From Gemmatimonadota bacterium (GTDB lineage: Bacteria > Gemmatimonadota > Gemmatimonadetes > Longimicrobiales > Gaopeijiaceae), in assembly GCA_007121455.1 (NCBI GenBank), contig SKKN01000006.1, forward strand, positions 1 to 64,000: 64,000 nt of DNA, read 5' to 3'. The position numbers and the translations under genes were made by a program. The notes below the pieces were generated by a model. The model was not told the DNA's origin, made no database searches, and saw only the letters and a list, made by a program, of their open reading frames with translations. Below, one piece after another: positions 7,722 through 16,480 of this stretch. The first letter of the stretch is position 1. The number at the start of each line of letters is the position of its first letter.

Positions 7722-8080
7722 GGGAAGCGGGCTCTTCCGCGCCGACGGCCCTACGTCGTCCCCACTCCCTTTCGCTTCCCCGCGTTCCCTCCGGAGTTCC
7801 GCGCAGCCGGGATAAATCTCGACCGGGACGCATCGACCAAGGTCGCTTCCGAGATCCAGCTCGGAAATCGAGCCAAATCACGACGCTGTCACGTCGGCAT
7901 GCCATCGATGTCGAGATCGAGCTCGAATTCCGAGACGAAACTCGATACCGTCCCGACGAGGCCGGTCGATACCGCGATGTGTCTCGGTTCTGCCCCAACT
8001 CTGGCCGGCGGTGTGTCCACGACCTCCGGACTACCCCGATCCACGACCTGTAGGACTCGTTTCACGCGGACCCCGAACCG
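7722..8080. other. intergenic stretch without a supported gene
   Basis: About 360 bases lie between tonB and the convergent lipoprotein terminator. Open frames on both strands here are short, lack ribosome-binding sites and match nothing I recognise. A cluster of GAGATCGAGCTCGAATTC-like sequence near 7910-7935 is partly palindromic. I see no further structure. Confidence 0.5.
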
Positions 8081-8081
8081 A

Positions 8082-8115
8082 AACGGGCGAAGTGGCATCG
8101 ACCACTTCGCCCGTT
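8082..8115 (-). terminator. terminator hairpin after the Ig-like lipoprotein gene
   Basis: A perfect 14-bp inverted repeat (arms 8082-8095 and 8102-8115, including CGGGCGAAGTGG) encloses a six-base loop, 34 bases beyond the lipoprotein stop. On the minus strand it is followed only by TTCGG, so the U tract is weak. Position and stem strength support a transcription stop for the minus-strand gene. Confidence 0.65.
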
Positions 8116-8148
8116 CCGTTCACCCTCCGCCGATGCGACACAATCGCG

Positions 8149-8514
8149 TCAGCCGTCCAGCTCCACGATGACCTCCGAGGAACCGGTCACATCGCCGCTC
8201 TCTGCGGAAATGGTGGCGTGTCCGTTGCCGGTTGCGGTGACGATTCCGTCCTCATCGACCGTGGCCACGTCCTCATCCGAAGAGCTCCAGGTGACATCCG
8301 GATTGGAGATCTCCTCCTCGTCCTCATCATACACCGTGACGACGAGCTCCTCTGTCTCGCCGATGTCGACGAAGGTCACTGTTTCGGGAGCGACCACCAC
8401 CTCCGCCGGGACCGGAGCTGCCGGAGGCTCCGTGGGGGAGTCGTCGCACCCCGCCAGCAGAAGCACGGCTCCGAGGCCGAGGATGGTGATCCGTGTGACG
8501 TGCGTGCCGATCAT
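8149..8514 (-). CDS. lipoprotein with bacterial Ig-like (Big2) domain
   Basis: A 121-residue secreted lipoprotein. A signal peptide ends in the lipobox LLLAGC at about residue 23, then a Pro-rich spacer, then one Ig-like domain of the Big2 type (EVVVAPETVTFVDIGE, VTWSSSDEDVATVDEDG, GHATISAESG). Such domains act as surface adhesion or structural modules; the actual partner is unknown. The ATG at 8514 is chosen because AAAGGAG lies eight bases upstream and the signal peptide starts there, although the open frame runs on to 9054. It is acidic and expressed alone. Confidence 0.8.
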   Translation of the reverse strand: MIGTHVTRITILGLGAVLLLAGCDDSPTEPPAAPVPAEVVVAPETVTFVDIGETEELVVTVYDEDEEEISNPDVTWSSSDEDVATVDEDGIVTATGNGHATISAESGDVTGSSEVIVELDG

Positions 8515-8751
8515 GTGTTCTCCTTTCGTGGGTTTCCGGAGGCTTCCCTCCAGAGGGATGAAGATCGAAGTGGGGCGCCGGTCCGCCCGCTGCAGAACTC
8601 CGGCATCTACAGCCATTGAAACGATCGAGGGGAGCCGGATGTGGCGGTCTGCCGGCACGGGCCGGTCGCCGGCCCACGCGCTTCTGGAGTGGTACGTCCC
8701 TTGCAAGCAGGGAAGCGGTCGCCCATCCCCCTTCACGTCCAGGAGCTTTGC

Positions 8752-9055
8752 TTGAGCGAACGGAGGAGCCCTCACCTCTTCGACCTGCTCTCGGCTTGAG
8801 CGCGCGACTACGCGCTCTTCCTTCTTGCGGAGGACGGGGGCGTGTCCAAATGGGGAGAGAGCGCGGCGCGTATGCTGGGCTGGGCGGGGGAGGAAGCCGA
8901 GGCACTGCACCTGAGGGAACTCTACCCGGAGGACGGCGCAGAGGAAGGGAAGCCCGACGCCCACCTGGAGCGGGCCGACCTGCTCGATGCCGCGCGTCGG
9001 GCGCACGCGGCGGCTGAAGATGTCGTTCGATCGAAGAACGAGTTCTCGCACCATA
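8752..9055 (+). pseudogene. decayed PAS-domain sensor (histidine kinase remnant)
   Basis: An AGGAG six bases before a TTG at 8752 opens a frame that meets TGA at 8797. The same frame then continues with a recognisable PAS half-domain (ARDYALFLL, then SKWGESAARMLGW, ELYPEDGAEEGKP). It jumps directly to a helical linker resembling the one before a histidine-kinase dimerisation domain (AARRAHAAAEDVVRSKNEF) and loses similarity just before porX. The C-terminal half of the PAS domain and the whole catalytic part are absent. I read this as a nonsense mutation plus deletion in a former PAS-kinase gene upstream of the response regulator. The interval 8515-8751 holds nothing I can name. Confidence 0.55.
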
Positions 9056-9091
9056 GTGGCCCCGCGTCGGTCCGGTCCTTAGCTTGGGCGG

Positions 9092-10660
9092 ATGAACCGA
9101 GCCGTGCGGAGAATCCTCTGGGTGGACGACGAGATCGAGCTCCTCCGCCCCCACCTCCTCTTTCTCGAGCAGAAGGGGTATCACGTCGATGCCATCTCGA
9201 ATGGCGACGACGCGTTGGCGCTGCTTCGGGACCAGCCGTACGACCTTCTCCTTCTCGATGAGCAAATGCCGGGTCGTCGCGGACTCGAGGTTCTGGAGGC
9301 GCTTCGAAGGGAAGATCCGCATGCTCGGGTGGTGATGGTCACGAAGTCGGAAGACGATGGGACGATGACGGAAGCGATCGGCCGACGAGTGGACGGTTAC
9401 CTGGTCAAGCCGACGAGTCCGCGGCAGGTTCTGTCCGTCGTGACACGCATCCTGGACGGGGCCTCGATCCGGCAGCAGCAGGTCGCGCAGGATTTTGCGG
9501 GCCGCTTCGGGCGGCTGACCCGACTCCGCAGCGAGGCGACCACCGCGGAAGATTTCGCCGGGCTCTACAGCGAACTGGTCGATTGGCACACCCGTCTCAC
9601 GGCATCCGGAGAGATGGGGCTACTGGACTCCGTCACCTCGCTCCTCGAAGAGGTGAGGCACGACTTCGGCCCCTGGATGCGGAGAGAGTATCCCCGGTGG
9701 ATGCGGGGAAAAGGCGAGGCACCGGAGCTCTCCGTGGACCTGGTTCGCAATCACCTCCTGCCGCTCGTCGGAGACGATCCGGTGCTCTTCGTGGTACTGG
9801 ACTGCATGCGCCTGGATCAGTGGAGGACTCTCGCTCCTCTCCTTACCGAGGAGTTCGAGATCGAGGAGTCCCTGCATTTCAGCATTCTGCCGAGTGCCAC
9901 CCCGTATTCGAGGAATGCGATATTCTCGGGTCTCTATCCCGACGACATTGCTCGAAAGCGGCCGGAATGGTGGGGGGCCATCCGGGACGAGGGAAGCTTG
10001 AACGCCTTCGAGGACGAACTCCTCCGGGAACAGCTCGCCGAACTCTGCGGACGTCCGGTTCCGGTCCACTACGAAAAGGTGTTCTCCGATCGTGACGGCG
10101 ATCAGCTTCGAGGTCGGGTGAACTCGGCGCTTCGGACGCGAGGAGGGGTGCTCGCGCTCGTCTTCAACTTCATGGACATCCTCATCCACACCCGGAGCGA
10201 ATCGGCGGTCTTCATGGAGGTGGCGCGCGACGAGATCTCGCTCCGCGATCTCACCCGATCATGGTTCGAGCGTTCGACGGTGCGGACGCTCTTGGCCGAC
10301 GCTGCCCGGGAGGGGCACCGTGTGGTGGTCACGACCGACCACGGCTCGATCCACTGTAACCGTCCGACCACGGTATTTGCCCGCAAGGACGCGACGAGCA
10401 ACCTCCGGTACAAGTTCGGCTCCGATGTGCGCGCCGAACACGGGTCCACCGTGTTCACGACGAAGGACCCCGGTGATCTGCGCCTTCCCGAAGAGGGACG
10501 AGTCCAGAGCTACGTTCTCGCCATGGAGGACTTCTTCCTGGTCTATCCCACGAAGCTCAGGGAATACCAGGCCCGCTACCGCGGTGCCTTCCTCCACGGA
10601 GGCGTCTCACCGGAAGAGGTGATCGTTCCGGTGGCGACCCTCACTCCGCGAGCGGGCTGA
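9092..10660 (+). CDS. porX: PorX-like response regulator with PglZ domain
   Basis: A 522-residue two-domain protein. Residues 1-125 are a receiver domain with D12/D13, phospho-acceptor D56 and K106. Residues about 200-515 are a PglZ/alkaline-phosphatase-superfamily domain with a metal-site aspartate D237 (VVLDCMRLDQW), a candidate nucleophile T270 (SATPYSRN) and D416/H417 plus H421 (TTDHGSIH). This architecture is that of PorX, the regulator of type IX secretion in Bacteroidota, whose output domain hydrolyses nucleotides. No type IX genes are in the window, so the target here is open. The decayed sensor lies just upstream and msbA-like starts 35 bases downstream. Confidence 0.88.
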   Translation: MNRAVRRILWVDDEIELLRPHLLFLEQKGYHVDAISNGDDALALLRDQPYDLLLLDEQMPGRRGLEVLEALRREDPHARVVMVTKSEDDGTMTEAIGRRVDGYLVKPTSPRQVLSVVTRILDGASIRQQQVAQDFAGRFGRLTRLRSEATTAEDFAGLYSELVDWHTRLTASGEMGLLDSVTSLLEEVRHDFGPWMRREYPRWMRGKGEAPELSVDLVRNHLLPLVGDDPVLFVVLDCMRLDQWRTLAPLLTEEFEIEESLHFSILPSATPYSRNAIFSGLYPDDIARKRPEWWGAIRDEGSLNAFEDELLREQLAELCGRPVPVHYEKVFSDRDGDQLRGRVNSALRTRGGVLALVFNFMDILIHTRSESAVFMEVARDEISLRDLTRSWFERSTVRTLLADAAREGHRVVVTTDHGSIHCNRPTTVFARKDATSNLRYKFGSDVRAEHGSTVFTTKDPGDLRLPEEGRVQSYVLAMEDFFLVYPTKLREYQARYRGAFLHGGVSPEEVIVPVATLTPRAG

Positions 10661-10695
10661 CCGAACCCGTCCCTCGAGCCGGTGGTCTCGACGCC

Positions 10696-12597
10696 GTGAA
10701 GCTCTACCTTCGGATCCTCTCCTACCTCCGGCCATACCGCTGGGTCTTTTCCGCGGCCGTTGCGGCGACCTTCGTGTTCGCCGCCCTCGACGCATTCTCT
10801 CTCTGGCTCCTCATTCCCTTCCTCCGAACGTTGTTCGGCACGGGGGAGACCGGAGCCGACGAGCCCAATGAGCTTCTCGAGTGGGTAGTCGATCACACGG
10901 TAGGCCTCTTCGTGGATATGACCGGTGACCCGCTTCAGGCGATTCAGGGCATCATCCTCTTCATCCTGGTCGTATTCCTCGTCAAGAACGTCTTCGACTG
11001 GGTGCGCCAGTACCTGGTTGCCTGGGTCGAGCAGGGGGTGACCCGCGATCTCAGAAACGAGGTCTACCGGCACCTGGTGGATCTGGATCTGGCCTTCTTC
11101 GGGCGGACCCGGGTGGGCCAGATCGTCTCCAGGCTCACGCACGATGTGGAGCAGCTTCGCACTCTGGTGACGAAGGAGGTGGCGAAGATCATCTCCTCCG
11201 TGTTCGAGTTCCTGGCCGCCGTCACCTTGATGCTCATCATCTCCTGGAAGCTCACGCTGGCCGCGTTCGTCGTGCTGCCCGGCGTGTTCCTCCTTTGGGG
11301 CCCATTTCTCAAGAAGCTGCGGAGAGGGGACCGGAAGATCCTTAACCTGGCCGGGGACGTGCACTCCCACATTCAGGAGACGCTCTCCGGGATCCGGCTC
11401 GTGAAATCGTCCTCCGCGGAGGAATTCGAGAAGCGGAGATTCTCCGAGTTGACCGGCCGGTATTTCAGACGGTTCATCCGAACGGAGCGGCTGCGCGCCC
11501 TTTCGTCCCCCCTGACGGAGATGGTGGGTGCGCTCGGCACCGTCCTGCTTCTCTGGTACGGAGCGCATCTGGTCCTCGTGGGGGGAGAGCTGGGGGGAGA
11601 GGACTTCATCGGGTTTCTCGCGCTTTCGATGAAGTTGTACTCACCAGCGAAATATCTCGGGAAGCTGCCCGCGATCCTTCAGCCGGGACTCGTCGCAGGG
11701 GAGCGCGTCTTCGAGTTCCTCGATGCGCCGATCGAGATCGGAGACCGGGAGGGAGCTCGAACGTTCACCGGAGTGGAGCGGGAGATCGCATACGAAAACG
11801 TCTGGTTCTCCTATCGTGAAGGGGCCCCGGTTCTTCGGGACATCTCCTTCCGGGTGCCCAAGGGGTCGGTAGTGGCGCTCGTGGGCCCGAGCGGGGCCGG
11901 AAAGACGACCGTGGTGGATCTGCTCGGGCGCTTCTACGAACCGTCCGCCGGTCGGATTGCCATCGATGGCACCGACATCCGGGACTTCGAGTTGCGCACG
12001 TTGAGGGACGAGCTCGGGGTCGTCTCCCAGGAGACGGTCCTCTTCCACGACACGGTCCGGGCGAACATCTGCTACGGGATGCATGATGTGACCGACGAGG
12101 AGGTGGAGAGGGCGGCACGGGCGGCCTTCGCACACGAGTTCGTGCTCGAGCTCGAGGCAGGCTACGAAACCGTGGTCGGGGAGCGCGGCACACAGCTCTC
12201 AGGAGGGCAGCGGCAGCGGATCGCGATCGCCCGTGCGGTGCTTCGCGACCCGCCGATCCTCATCCTGGACGAGGCGACGAGCGCGTTGGATACGGAATCC
12301 GAGCGCCTGGTGCAGCGGGCGATGGAGGGACTCCTGGAAGGGCGGACCGTCTTCGTGATCGCGCACCGGCTCTCCACCGTCCAGCGGGCGGACCTGATTC
12401 TCGTCCTGCGAGAGGGGCGGATCCAGGAGGAGGGGACACACGGGGACCTGCTCGAGAAGGGTGGATTGTACCGGCGGCTCTACGAGCTCCAGTTCGCCGG
12501 TTCCGAATTGGAGTCACCGGAGCCGGAAGGCGTGTTCCCCTCCGGTGCGGGACGTGCCGGCACCACGTCTCCGGGAGGGCGCGACCCCCGTGGGTGA
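10696..12597 (+). CDS. MsbA-like ABC exporter (lipid/LPS flippase type)
   Basis: A 633-residue half-transporter. An N-terminal membrane domain of about six helices (residues 15-310) is fused to an ATPase domain (about 355-590) with Walker A GPSGAGKTT, signature LSGGQRQRIAIARA, Walker B ILILDEATSALD and the H-loop VIAHRLSTV. This is the architecture of MsbA and other type IV exporters, which work as homodimers. An acyltransferase of the LpxL type follows with an 8-bp overlap and further lipid/LPS genes come next, supporting export of lipid A or a related lipid. The GTG start at 10696 follows porX closely, so the two may be co-transcribed. Confidence 0.88.
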   Translation: MKLYLRILSYLRPYRWVFSAAVAATFVFAALDAFSLWLLIPFLRTLFGTGETGADEPNELLEWVVDHTVGLFVDMTGDPLQAIQGIILFILVVFLVKNVFDWVRQYLVAWVEQGVTRDLRNEVYRHLVDLDLAFFGRTRVGQIVSRLTHDVEQLRTLVTKEVAKIISSVFEFLAAVTLMLIISWKLTLAAFVVLPGVFLLWGPFLKKLRRGDRKILNLAGDVHSHIQETLSGIRLVKSSSAEEFEKRRFSELTGRYFRRFIRTERLRALSSPLTEMVGALGTVLLLWYGAHLVLVGGELGGEDFIGFLALSMKLYSPAKYLGKLPAILQPGLVAGERVFEFLDAPIEIGDREGARTFTGVEREIAYENVWFSYREGAPVLRDISFRVPKGSVVALVGPSGAGKTTVVDLLGRFYEPSAGRIAIDGTDIRDFELRTLRDELGVVSQETVLFHDTVRANICYGMHDVTDEEVERAARAAFAHEFVLELEAGYETVVGERGTQLSGGQRQRIAIARAVLRDPPILILDEATSALDTESERLVQRAMEGLLEGRTVFVIAHRLSTVQRADLILVLREGRIQEEGTHGDLLEKGGLYRRLYELQFAGSELESPEPEGVFPSGAGRAGTTSPGGRDPRG

Positions 12598-13618
12598 CGG
12601 GAGGGGCGGAGCGGGCGAAGAGGGTGGCTCCAGGTTCGGTGGCGGTCGAGAGGGGAGCGTCCTGCGGGCGGATCCGCTGCCCGAGCCTGAACGAATTCAC
12701 CGATTCGAGCATTTCGTGGTCGGGGCGTTGGGACTCGGCGCCCGGATCCTCCCCGAGCCGGTCGCCTTGTTCCTCGGCGGCGTCCTGGGATGGATGGCGG
12801 GCACCGTGGTACGTCTCCGGAGACGTGTCGTCGACGAGAACCTGAAGCGTGCGTTCCCGCTCCAGTCCGCGGGGTGGCGGGCCGCGGTTGCCCGCGGCTC
12901 CTACTTCCACCTGGGCCGGGAGGCGGTGACGCTCCTCCGTTTCGGAGCGATGGGCGTGAGGGAGGTGAGAGAGCGCACGCGGACCGAAGGGTTCGAGACG
13001 GTGCGGAGCCTGCTCGAGCGAGGCGAAGGGTTGATCATGGTGAGTGGCCACTTCGGGAACTGGGAGATCGGAGGAGCCGCCGTTGCAGTCCGGAACATCC
13101 CTCTCGATGTGGTGGCCGTGCGCCAGACGAACCCCCTCTTCGACCGGCGGGTTGTTCGCACGCGGGAGCGGCTGGGAATGCGGGTGATCGAGAAGAAGCG
13201 GGCTCCCGCGGAGGTGCTGCGCACCCTCCGGCGCGGTGGGGCGGTCGCCCTCGTCGCGGACCAGAATGTGCGGCGGGGTGGCATTTTCGTCGACTTCTTC
13301 GGGGTCCCCGCTTCGACCGCTCGCGGGCCGGCGCTCTTCGCGCTCCGAACCGGCGCGCCCATTGTCGTAGCCTTCGCTTTCCGCCTCCCGGGCGCCCGGG
13401 CTCGGTACCGCCTGCGCTTCGAGCCTCTCGAGATCGAGAGAACGGGCGAGCAGGAAGTGGACGCCGGGCGGCTGACCCGTGCATTCCTCCAAGCCCTCGA
13501 AGAAGCCATTCGGGAGGCGCCGGAACAGTACTTCTGGCTCCACCGCCGGTGGAAGACGCGGCCCGATCCACCTGCCCACGAGTCCCCCGCTCGGGGAATC
13601 CCCCAGGAACCGCGTTGA
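12590..13618 (+). CDS. LpxL/HtrB-family lipid A acyltransferase
   Basis: A 342-residue inner-membrane acyltransferase of the late lipid A acylation family. The catalytic motif HFGNWE (H-x4-E) is present in the context MVSGHFGNWEIGG, followed by typical segments VVAVRQTNP, VADQNVRRGGIFVDFFG and the C-terminal YFWLHRRWK. A hydrophobic stretch near residue 50-65 would anchor it. The GTG at 12590 is selected because it follows GGGAGGG and overlaps the exporter gene by eight bases; the open frame begins further upstream inside that gene. The next gene is a glycosyltransferase, so a lipid A/LPS assembly cluster is likely. Confidence 0.85.
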   Translation: MGDGRGGAGEEGGSRFGGGREGSVLRADPLPEPERIHRFEHFVVGALGLGARILPEPVALFLGGVLGWMAGTVVRLRRRVVDENLKRAFPLQSAGWRAAVARGSYFHLGREAVTLLRFGAMGVREVRERTRTEGFETVRSLLERGEGLIMVSGHFGNWEIGGAAVAVRNIPLDVVAVRQTNPLFDRRVVRTRERLGMRVIEKKRAPAEVLRTLRRGGAVALVADQNVRRGGIFVDFFGVPASTARGPALFALRTGAPIVVAFAFRLPGARARYRLRFEPLEIERTGEQEVDAGRLTRAFLQALEEAIREAPEQYFWLHRRWKTRPDPPAHESPARGIPQEPR

Positions 13619-13646
13619 GCTTGGACTGTATTACGAGCCCGGTGGA

Positions 13647-14447
13647 ATGCGGCTCGAGTCGGCCGATTCCGTTCTCAGCCTCCCGATCCCCCGGAAGCCT
13701 ACCGTGATCCACTTCGCGATCCCCGTGCACGATGAGGAACGAACCGTCGGGGTCATCCTCTGGAAGATCCGAAAGGTGATGACGGAGTTCGGCCGCGACT
13801 TCCGGGTCGTCGTGCTGGACGATGCGTCGACCGATGGGACGCCGGACGTGCTGGCGCGGTACGCTCCGTACCTGCCGCTCGAAGTCATCCGGTCGGAGCG
13901 AAGGTTGGGCACGAACGAGGCGCTCGATCGTCTCTTTCGGCGGATCGTGGAGGATACCTCGTACCCGAAGCGGGACATCGTGGTGACGCTTCAGGCCGAT
14001 CTCACCGATGATCCCACAGATGTCGTCGATCTGGTGAAAACCGTGGAAGGGGGGGCCGACATCGTGGTGGGCCGTCCGCAGGACCCATCGACTCCACTCC
14101 CGCTTGGCGAGCGGATCGCAGCCTGGCTGGTCCCGGCCCTGCTCGGACCGGCGTACCGGGATGCCCCGGTCGAGGATCCGATGAGCGGGTTCCGTGCGTA
14201 TCGGGTCGTCGTCCTCAAGAAGGCACTGCGGGAGCGAAGCGATGGGGCGCTCGTGGCGTCGTCCGGTCGCGCGGGCCACCTGGAGATTCTGGGGAATACG
14301 GCACCCCACGCCCGACGCATCGAGGAGTGCCCGGTCACGACCCGCCCCCACCTGAGGGTGCGGCCCTCTCGGGCAAAGCCCTTTTCGGGACTCGGCGACC
14401 TTCTGGGTGTTCGCCGACGGTTGCACTGGGAGGGAGGGACCGCTTGA
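13647..14447 (+). CDS. family 2 glycosyltransferase
   Basis: A 266-residue GT-A fold enzyme. It starts with the nucleotide-sugar binding segment IHFAIPVHDEERTV, has the DDASTDGT acidic motif, a second acidic site in VTLQADLTDDP, and the EDPMSGFRAYR segment common in GT2 polyprenyl-linked sugar transferases. There is no transmembrane helix. It lies between the lipid A acyltransferase and a DUF3108 protein, so it probably modifies a cell-envelope glycan; donor and acceptor are unknown. ATG 13647 fits the domain start; the frame is open further upstream. Its stop lies just ahead of the next start. Confidence 0.8.
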   Translation: MRLESADSVLSLPIPRKPTVIHFAIPVHDEERTVGVILWKIRKVMTEFGRDFRVVVLDDASTDGTPDVLARYAPYLPLEVIRSERRLGTNEALDRLFRRIVEDTSYPKRDIVVTLQADLTDDPTDVVDLVKTVEGGADIVVGRPQDPSTPLPLGERIAAWLVPALLGPAYRDAPVEDPMSGFRAYRVVVLKKALRERSDGALVASSGRAGHLEILGNTAPHARRIEECPVTTRPHLRVRPSRAKPFSGLGDLLGVRRRLHWEGGTA

Positions 14448-14452
14448 GGATC

Positions 14453-15274
14453 ATGTCCCGGACGAGGTTTCGGATGGTCGGGGTCGTGATCGCCTGCGCG
14501 TTGATGTGGGCGGTTCCCCGGGGGCACGTCGCGGCCCAGGATGCTACCGGGAAACCGGGGCCGCTCACCGAGCGGATCGAAAGCGCGATCGCCACCGTCC
14601 CCTTCGGACCCGGGGAGCGGATGGACTACGATGTGAAGCTCGGGCCGGTCTCGGTCGGCGATGGGTACCTGCAGGTGGCGGGCGTGGGACCGGTCCGGGG
14701 GAAGCGCTCCTACCACGTCGCCCTCGGGCTGAGCGGCGGCATTCCCCTCGCGCGGGTCAACGACCGTCAGGAATCCTGGTTCGACGTGCGTACCCTCGCC
14801 AGCCGGAGATTCATCCAGGACCTTCACCAGGTGCGCTACAAGAGCTATCGCCACTGGGAGATCTACCCCGAGGAGAAGCGCTGGGACAGGGAGGACGACG
14901 AGGAAATGAACGGGGAGTCCGTGGATCTGCCGTTGGACGAGATCGCCTTCCTCTACTACGTACGAACGCTGCCGCTGGAAGTCGGCGAGACCTACACCCT
15001 CAACAACTACTTCCGCAAGGATCGCAATCCGGTGATTCTCCGGGTTCTCAGGCGAGAGCGAGTGGAGGTGCCGGCCGGAACGTACGAGACAATCGTGATC
15101 CAACCGGTGATTCCCGAAGCCAGGGGGCTGTTCAGCGAAGGGGGACGGGCGGAAGTCTACTTCACCGACGACGAGGATCGGATTCCCGTCCGGATCGAGT
15201 CGAGGGTCCCGGTGGTCGGGTCAATCTCCCTCCACCTGAAGAACTTTACGCGAGGTCGTCCCTTGAGGCGCTGA
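14453..15274 (+). CDS. DUF3108-family exported protein
   Basis: A 273-residue protein with a signal peptide (residues 1-30, ending VAAQD) and a DUF3108-like body: GERMDYDVKLGPVSVGDGYL, DRQESWFDVRTLASRRF, and later EVPAGTYETIVIQPVI and EVYFTDDEDRIPVRIES. The family is periplasmic or outer-membrane associated and of unknown function, often near envelope genes, as here. ATG 14453 is used with GAGGA just upstream; a TTG at 14444 overlapping the previous stop is an alternative. Its last 29 bases overlap the 3' end of the convergent kinase gene. Confidence 0.75.
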   Translation: MSRTRFRMVGVVIACALMWAVPRGHVAAQDATGKPGPLTERIESAIATVPFGPGERMDYDVKLGPVSVGDGYLQVAGVGPVRGKRSYHVALGLSGGIPLARVNDRQESWFDVRTLASRRFIQDLHQVRYKSYRHWEIYPEEKRWDREDDEEMNGESVDLPLDEIAFLYYVRTLPLEVGETYTLNNYFRKDRNPVILRVLRRERVEVPAGTYETIVIQPVIPEARGLFSEGGRAEVYFTDDEDRIPVRIESRVPVVGSISLHLKNFTRGRPLRR

Positions 15275-16049
15275 TTCGAGATTGCAGACCCTCGATCAGC
15301 GCCTCCCACTCCTCCTTCTCCACCCTCCGCCCGGTGCGCCCCTCCCACTTGAGGAGCGAGCGTCTGAGGCGGAGAAACATTCGTTTGGCCGTCCGCGACG
15401 GGACTCGGGCTGCGATCGAGCAGCGGTCGAGGTCGAGAAGATGGAGCTCTGGCTCCTCCTGTCTGCCTCCGATCAGAAGGTTCTTTGCGTTCAGGTCCCG
15501 GTGGAAGGCTCCGGCGCGCGCAATGCGCCCGATCAGCTCGCCGGTCCTGCGGAGCACCGTTGCCCGGGAGGCGGAGGGCGACGCCGCTGGGGTGAAGAGA
15601 AGGTGGGCCAGATCATGGGTGCCGGGAAGGTACTTCGTGACCAGATCTGCCCGGTAGACGGTTCCGGTCGGATAGATTGCAGCAGCGATCACGGGCGGGG
15701 TGGGAACGCCATGCCTTCGAAGGAACTCGCTCGCCTCGGCTTCCCGGAACGGGCGCGGCTTTCCGAGCCGGGGATAACGGTCTCTCCAGAGGGGTCCCAT
15801 GATCCCCCCGCGCACGTAGTGCCGCACGGCCCACCGCTCTCCGGGTGCCCCCGCGACGAGGTGGACGGGGGCCCGGCCGATCAGAGCCTCTCCACCACTC
15901 GCGCTCCGTGCCGCCGCGTCGTAGAGGGTCTCACCGCGATCCAGCACCGACTCCACCCACGAGCGGGCTTCGGGCCGGTATCGTACCCGTGCGTGCCGCC
16001 AGCGGGATTCGAGGAAGGGTTCGGAGGTGCCCGGGAGGTCTGTCGTCAC
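15246..16049 (-). CDS. 3-deoxy-D-manno-octulosonate (Kdo) kinase-like protein
   Basis: A 267-residue protein-kinase-fold enzyme of the lipopolysaccharide kinase group (KdkA/WaaP). It has a lysine-containing N-lobe, the catalytic loop FHRDLNAKNLLI and the metal-binding LLDLDRC in place of DFG. Members phosphorylate Kdo or heptose of the LPS inner core at the cytoplasmic face of the membrane. Its location beside lipid A and glycosyltransferase genes agrees, although it is on the opposite strand. The GTG start at 16049 lies 14 bases after the small upstream gene. Which sugar is phosphorylated cannot be told from sequence. Confidence 0.75.
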   Translation of the reverse strand: MTTDLPGTSEPFLESRWRHARVRYRPEARSWVESVLDRGETLYDAAARSASGGEALIGRAPVHLVAGAPGERWAVRHYVRGGIMGPLWRDRYPRLGKPRPFREAEASEFLRRHGVPTPPVIAAAIYPTGTVYRADLVTKYLPGTHDLAHLLFTPAASPSASRATVLRRTGELIGRIARAGAFHRDLNAKNLLIGGRQEEPELHLLDLDRCSIAARVPSRTAKRMFLRLRRSLLKWEGRTGRRVEKEEWEALIEGLQSRISASRDDLA

Positions 16050-16063
16050 GGCGCGAGGCTCAG

Positions 16064-16480
16064 TCAGCCGGGCTCGTCGACCGGCTCTTTTGCTTCTACG
16101 ACGTGGAGCGAGGGTCCGGGCAGGCGCTGGCCTTTGACCTGGACCTGGAAGCGGTACCGACCAGGCTCCGGGAACACCACTTCCTCCATGGGCAAGATGA
16201 GTTGGGTTCGGGCTGGCGGCCGATCAGGAGCTCGGAGGTCCACGTCGGAGTGACCGTCGACCGTCAAGGTAGGACGACCGGAGGGGCCGAGGAGGTCGAC
16301 CTTGAACTTGTGCCGGCCTTCGTCCTTGCGGTCCCACTCGAGGACGAGGACGAGCACCATTCGGGCCTGTTTCGCGGGGAAGCCAGGCGCGAAGAGGTCG
16401 TTGAAGATCCCGTGGACATCGAGCTTCCCTTCGGGGGTGGGCCTGGCGTCGTCGCAGACCAGAGCGACCTGTAGATTCAT
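16064..16480 (-). CDS. conserved protein of unknown function (DUF6941-like)
   Basis: A 138-residue soluble protein beginning MNLQVALVCDDARPTPEGKL, a pattern I associate with DUF6941 proteins, which start with a hydrophobic strand, a CDDAR-type motif and GKL..G. The remainder looks like an all-beta domain (LVLVLEWDRKDEGRHKF, FPEPGRYRFQVQVKG). No catalytic motif is evident. It starts inside the hyuB stop (ATGA), so the two are translated together, but no functional link is known. The family name is from memory and should be treated as tentative. Confidence 0.65.
   Translation of the reverse strand: MNLQVALVCDDARPTPEGKLDVHGIFNDLFAPGFPAKQARMVLVLVLEWDRKDEGRHKFKVDLLGPSGRPTLTVDGHSDVDLRAPDRPPARTQLILPMEEVVFPEPGRYRFQVQVKGQRLPGPSLHVVEAKEPVDEPG

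Noticed and set aside
7889-8098. A 69-codon minus-strand frame after the lipoprotein gene
   Set aside because: It begins inside the terminator hairpin and has no ribosome-binding site.
8327-9589. A 420-codon minus-strand frame across the lipoprotein promoter and porX
   Set aside because: It overlaps the start of porX and the PAS remnant, lacks a ribosome-binding site and is rich in Arg and Pro without any family pattern.
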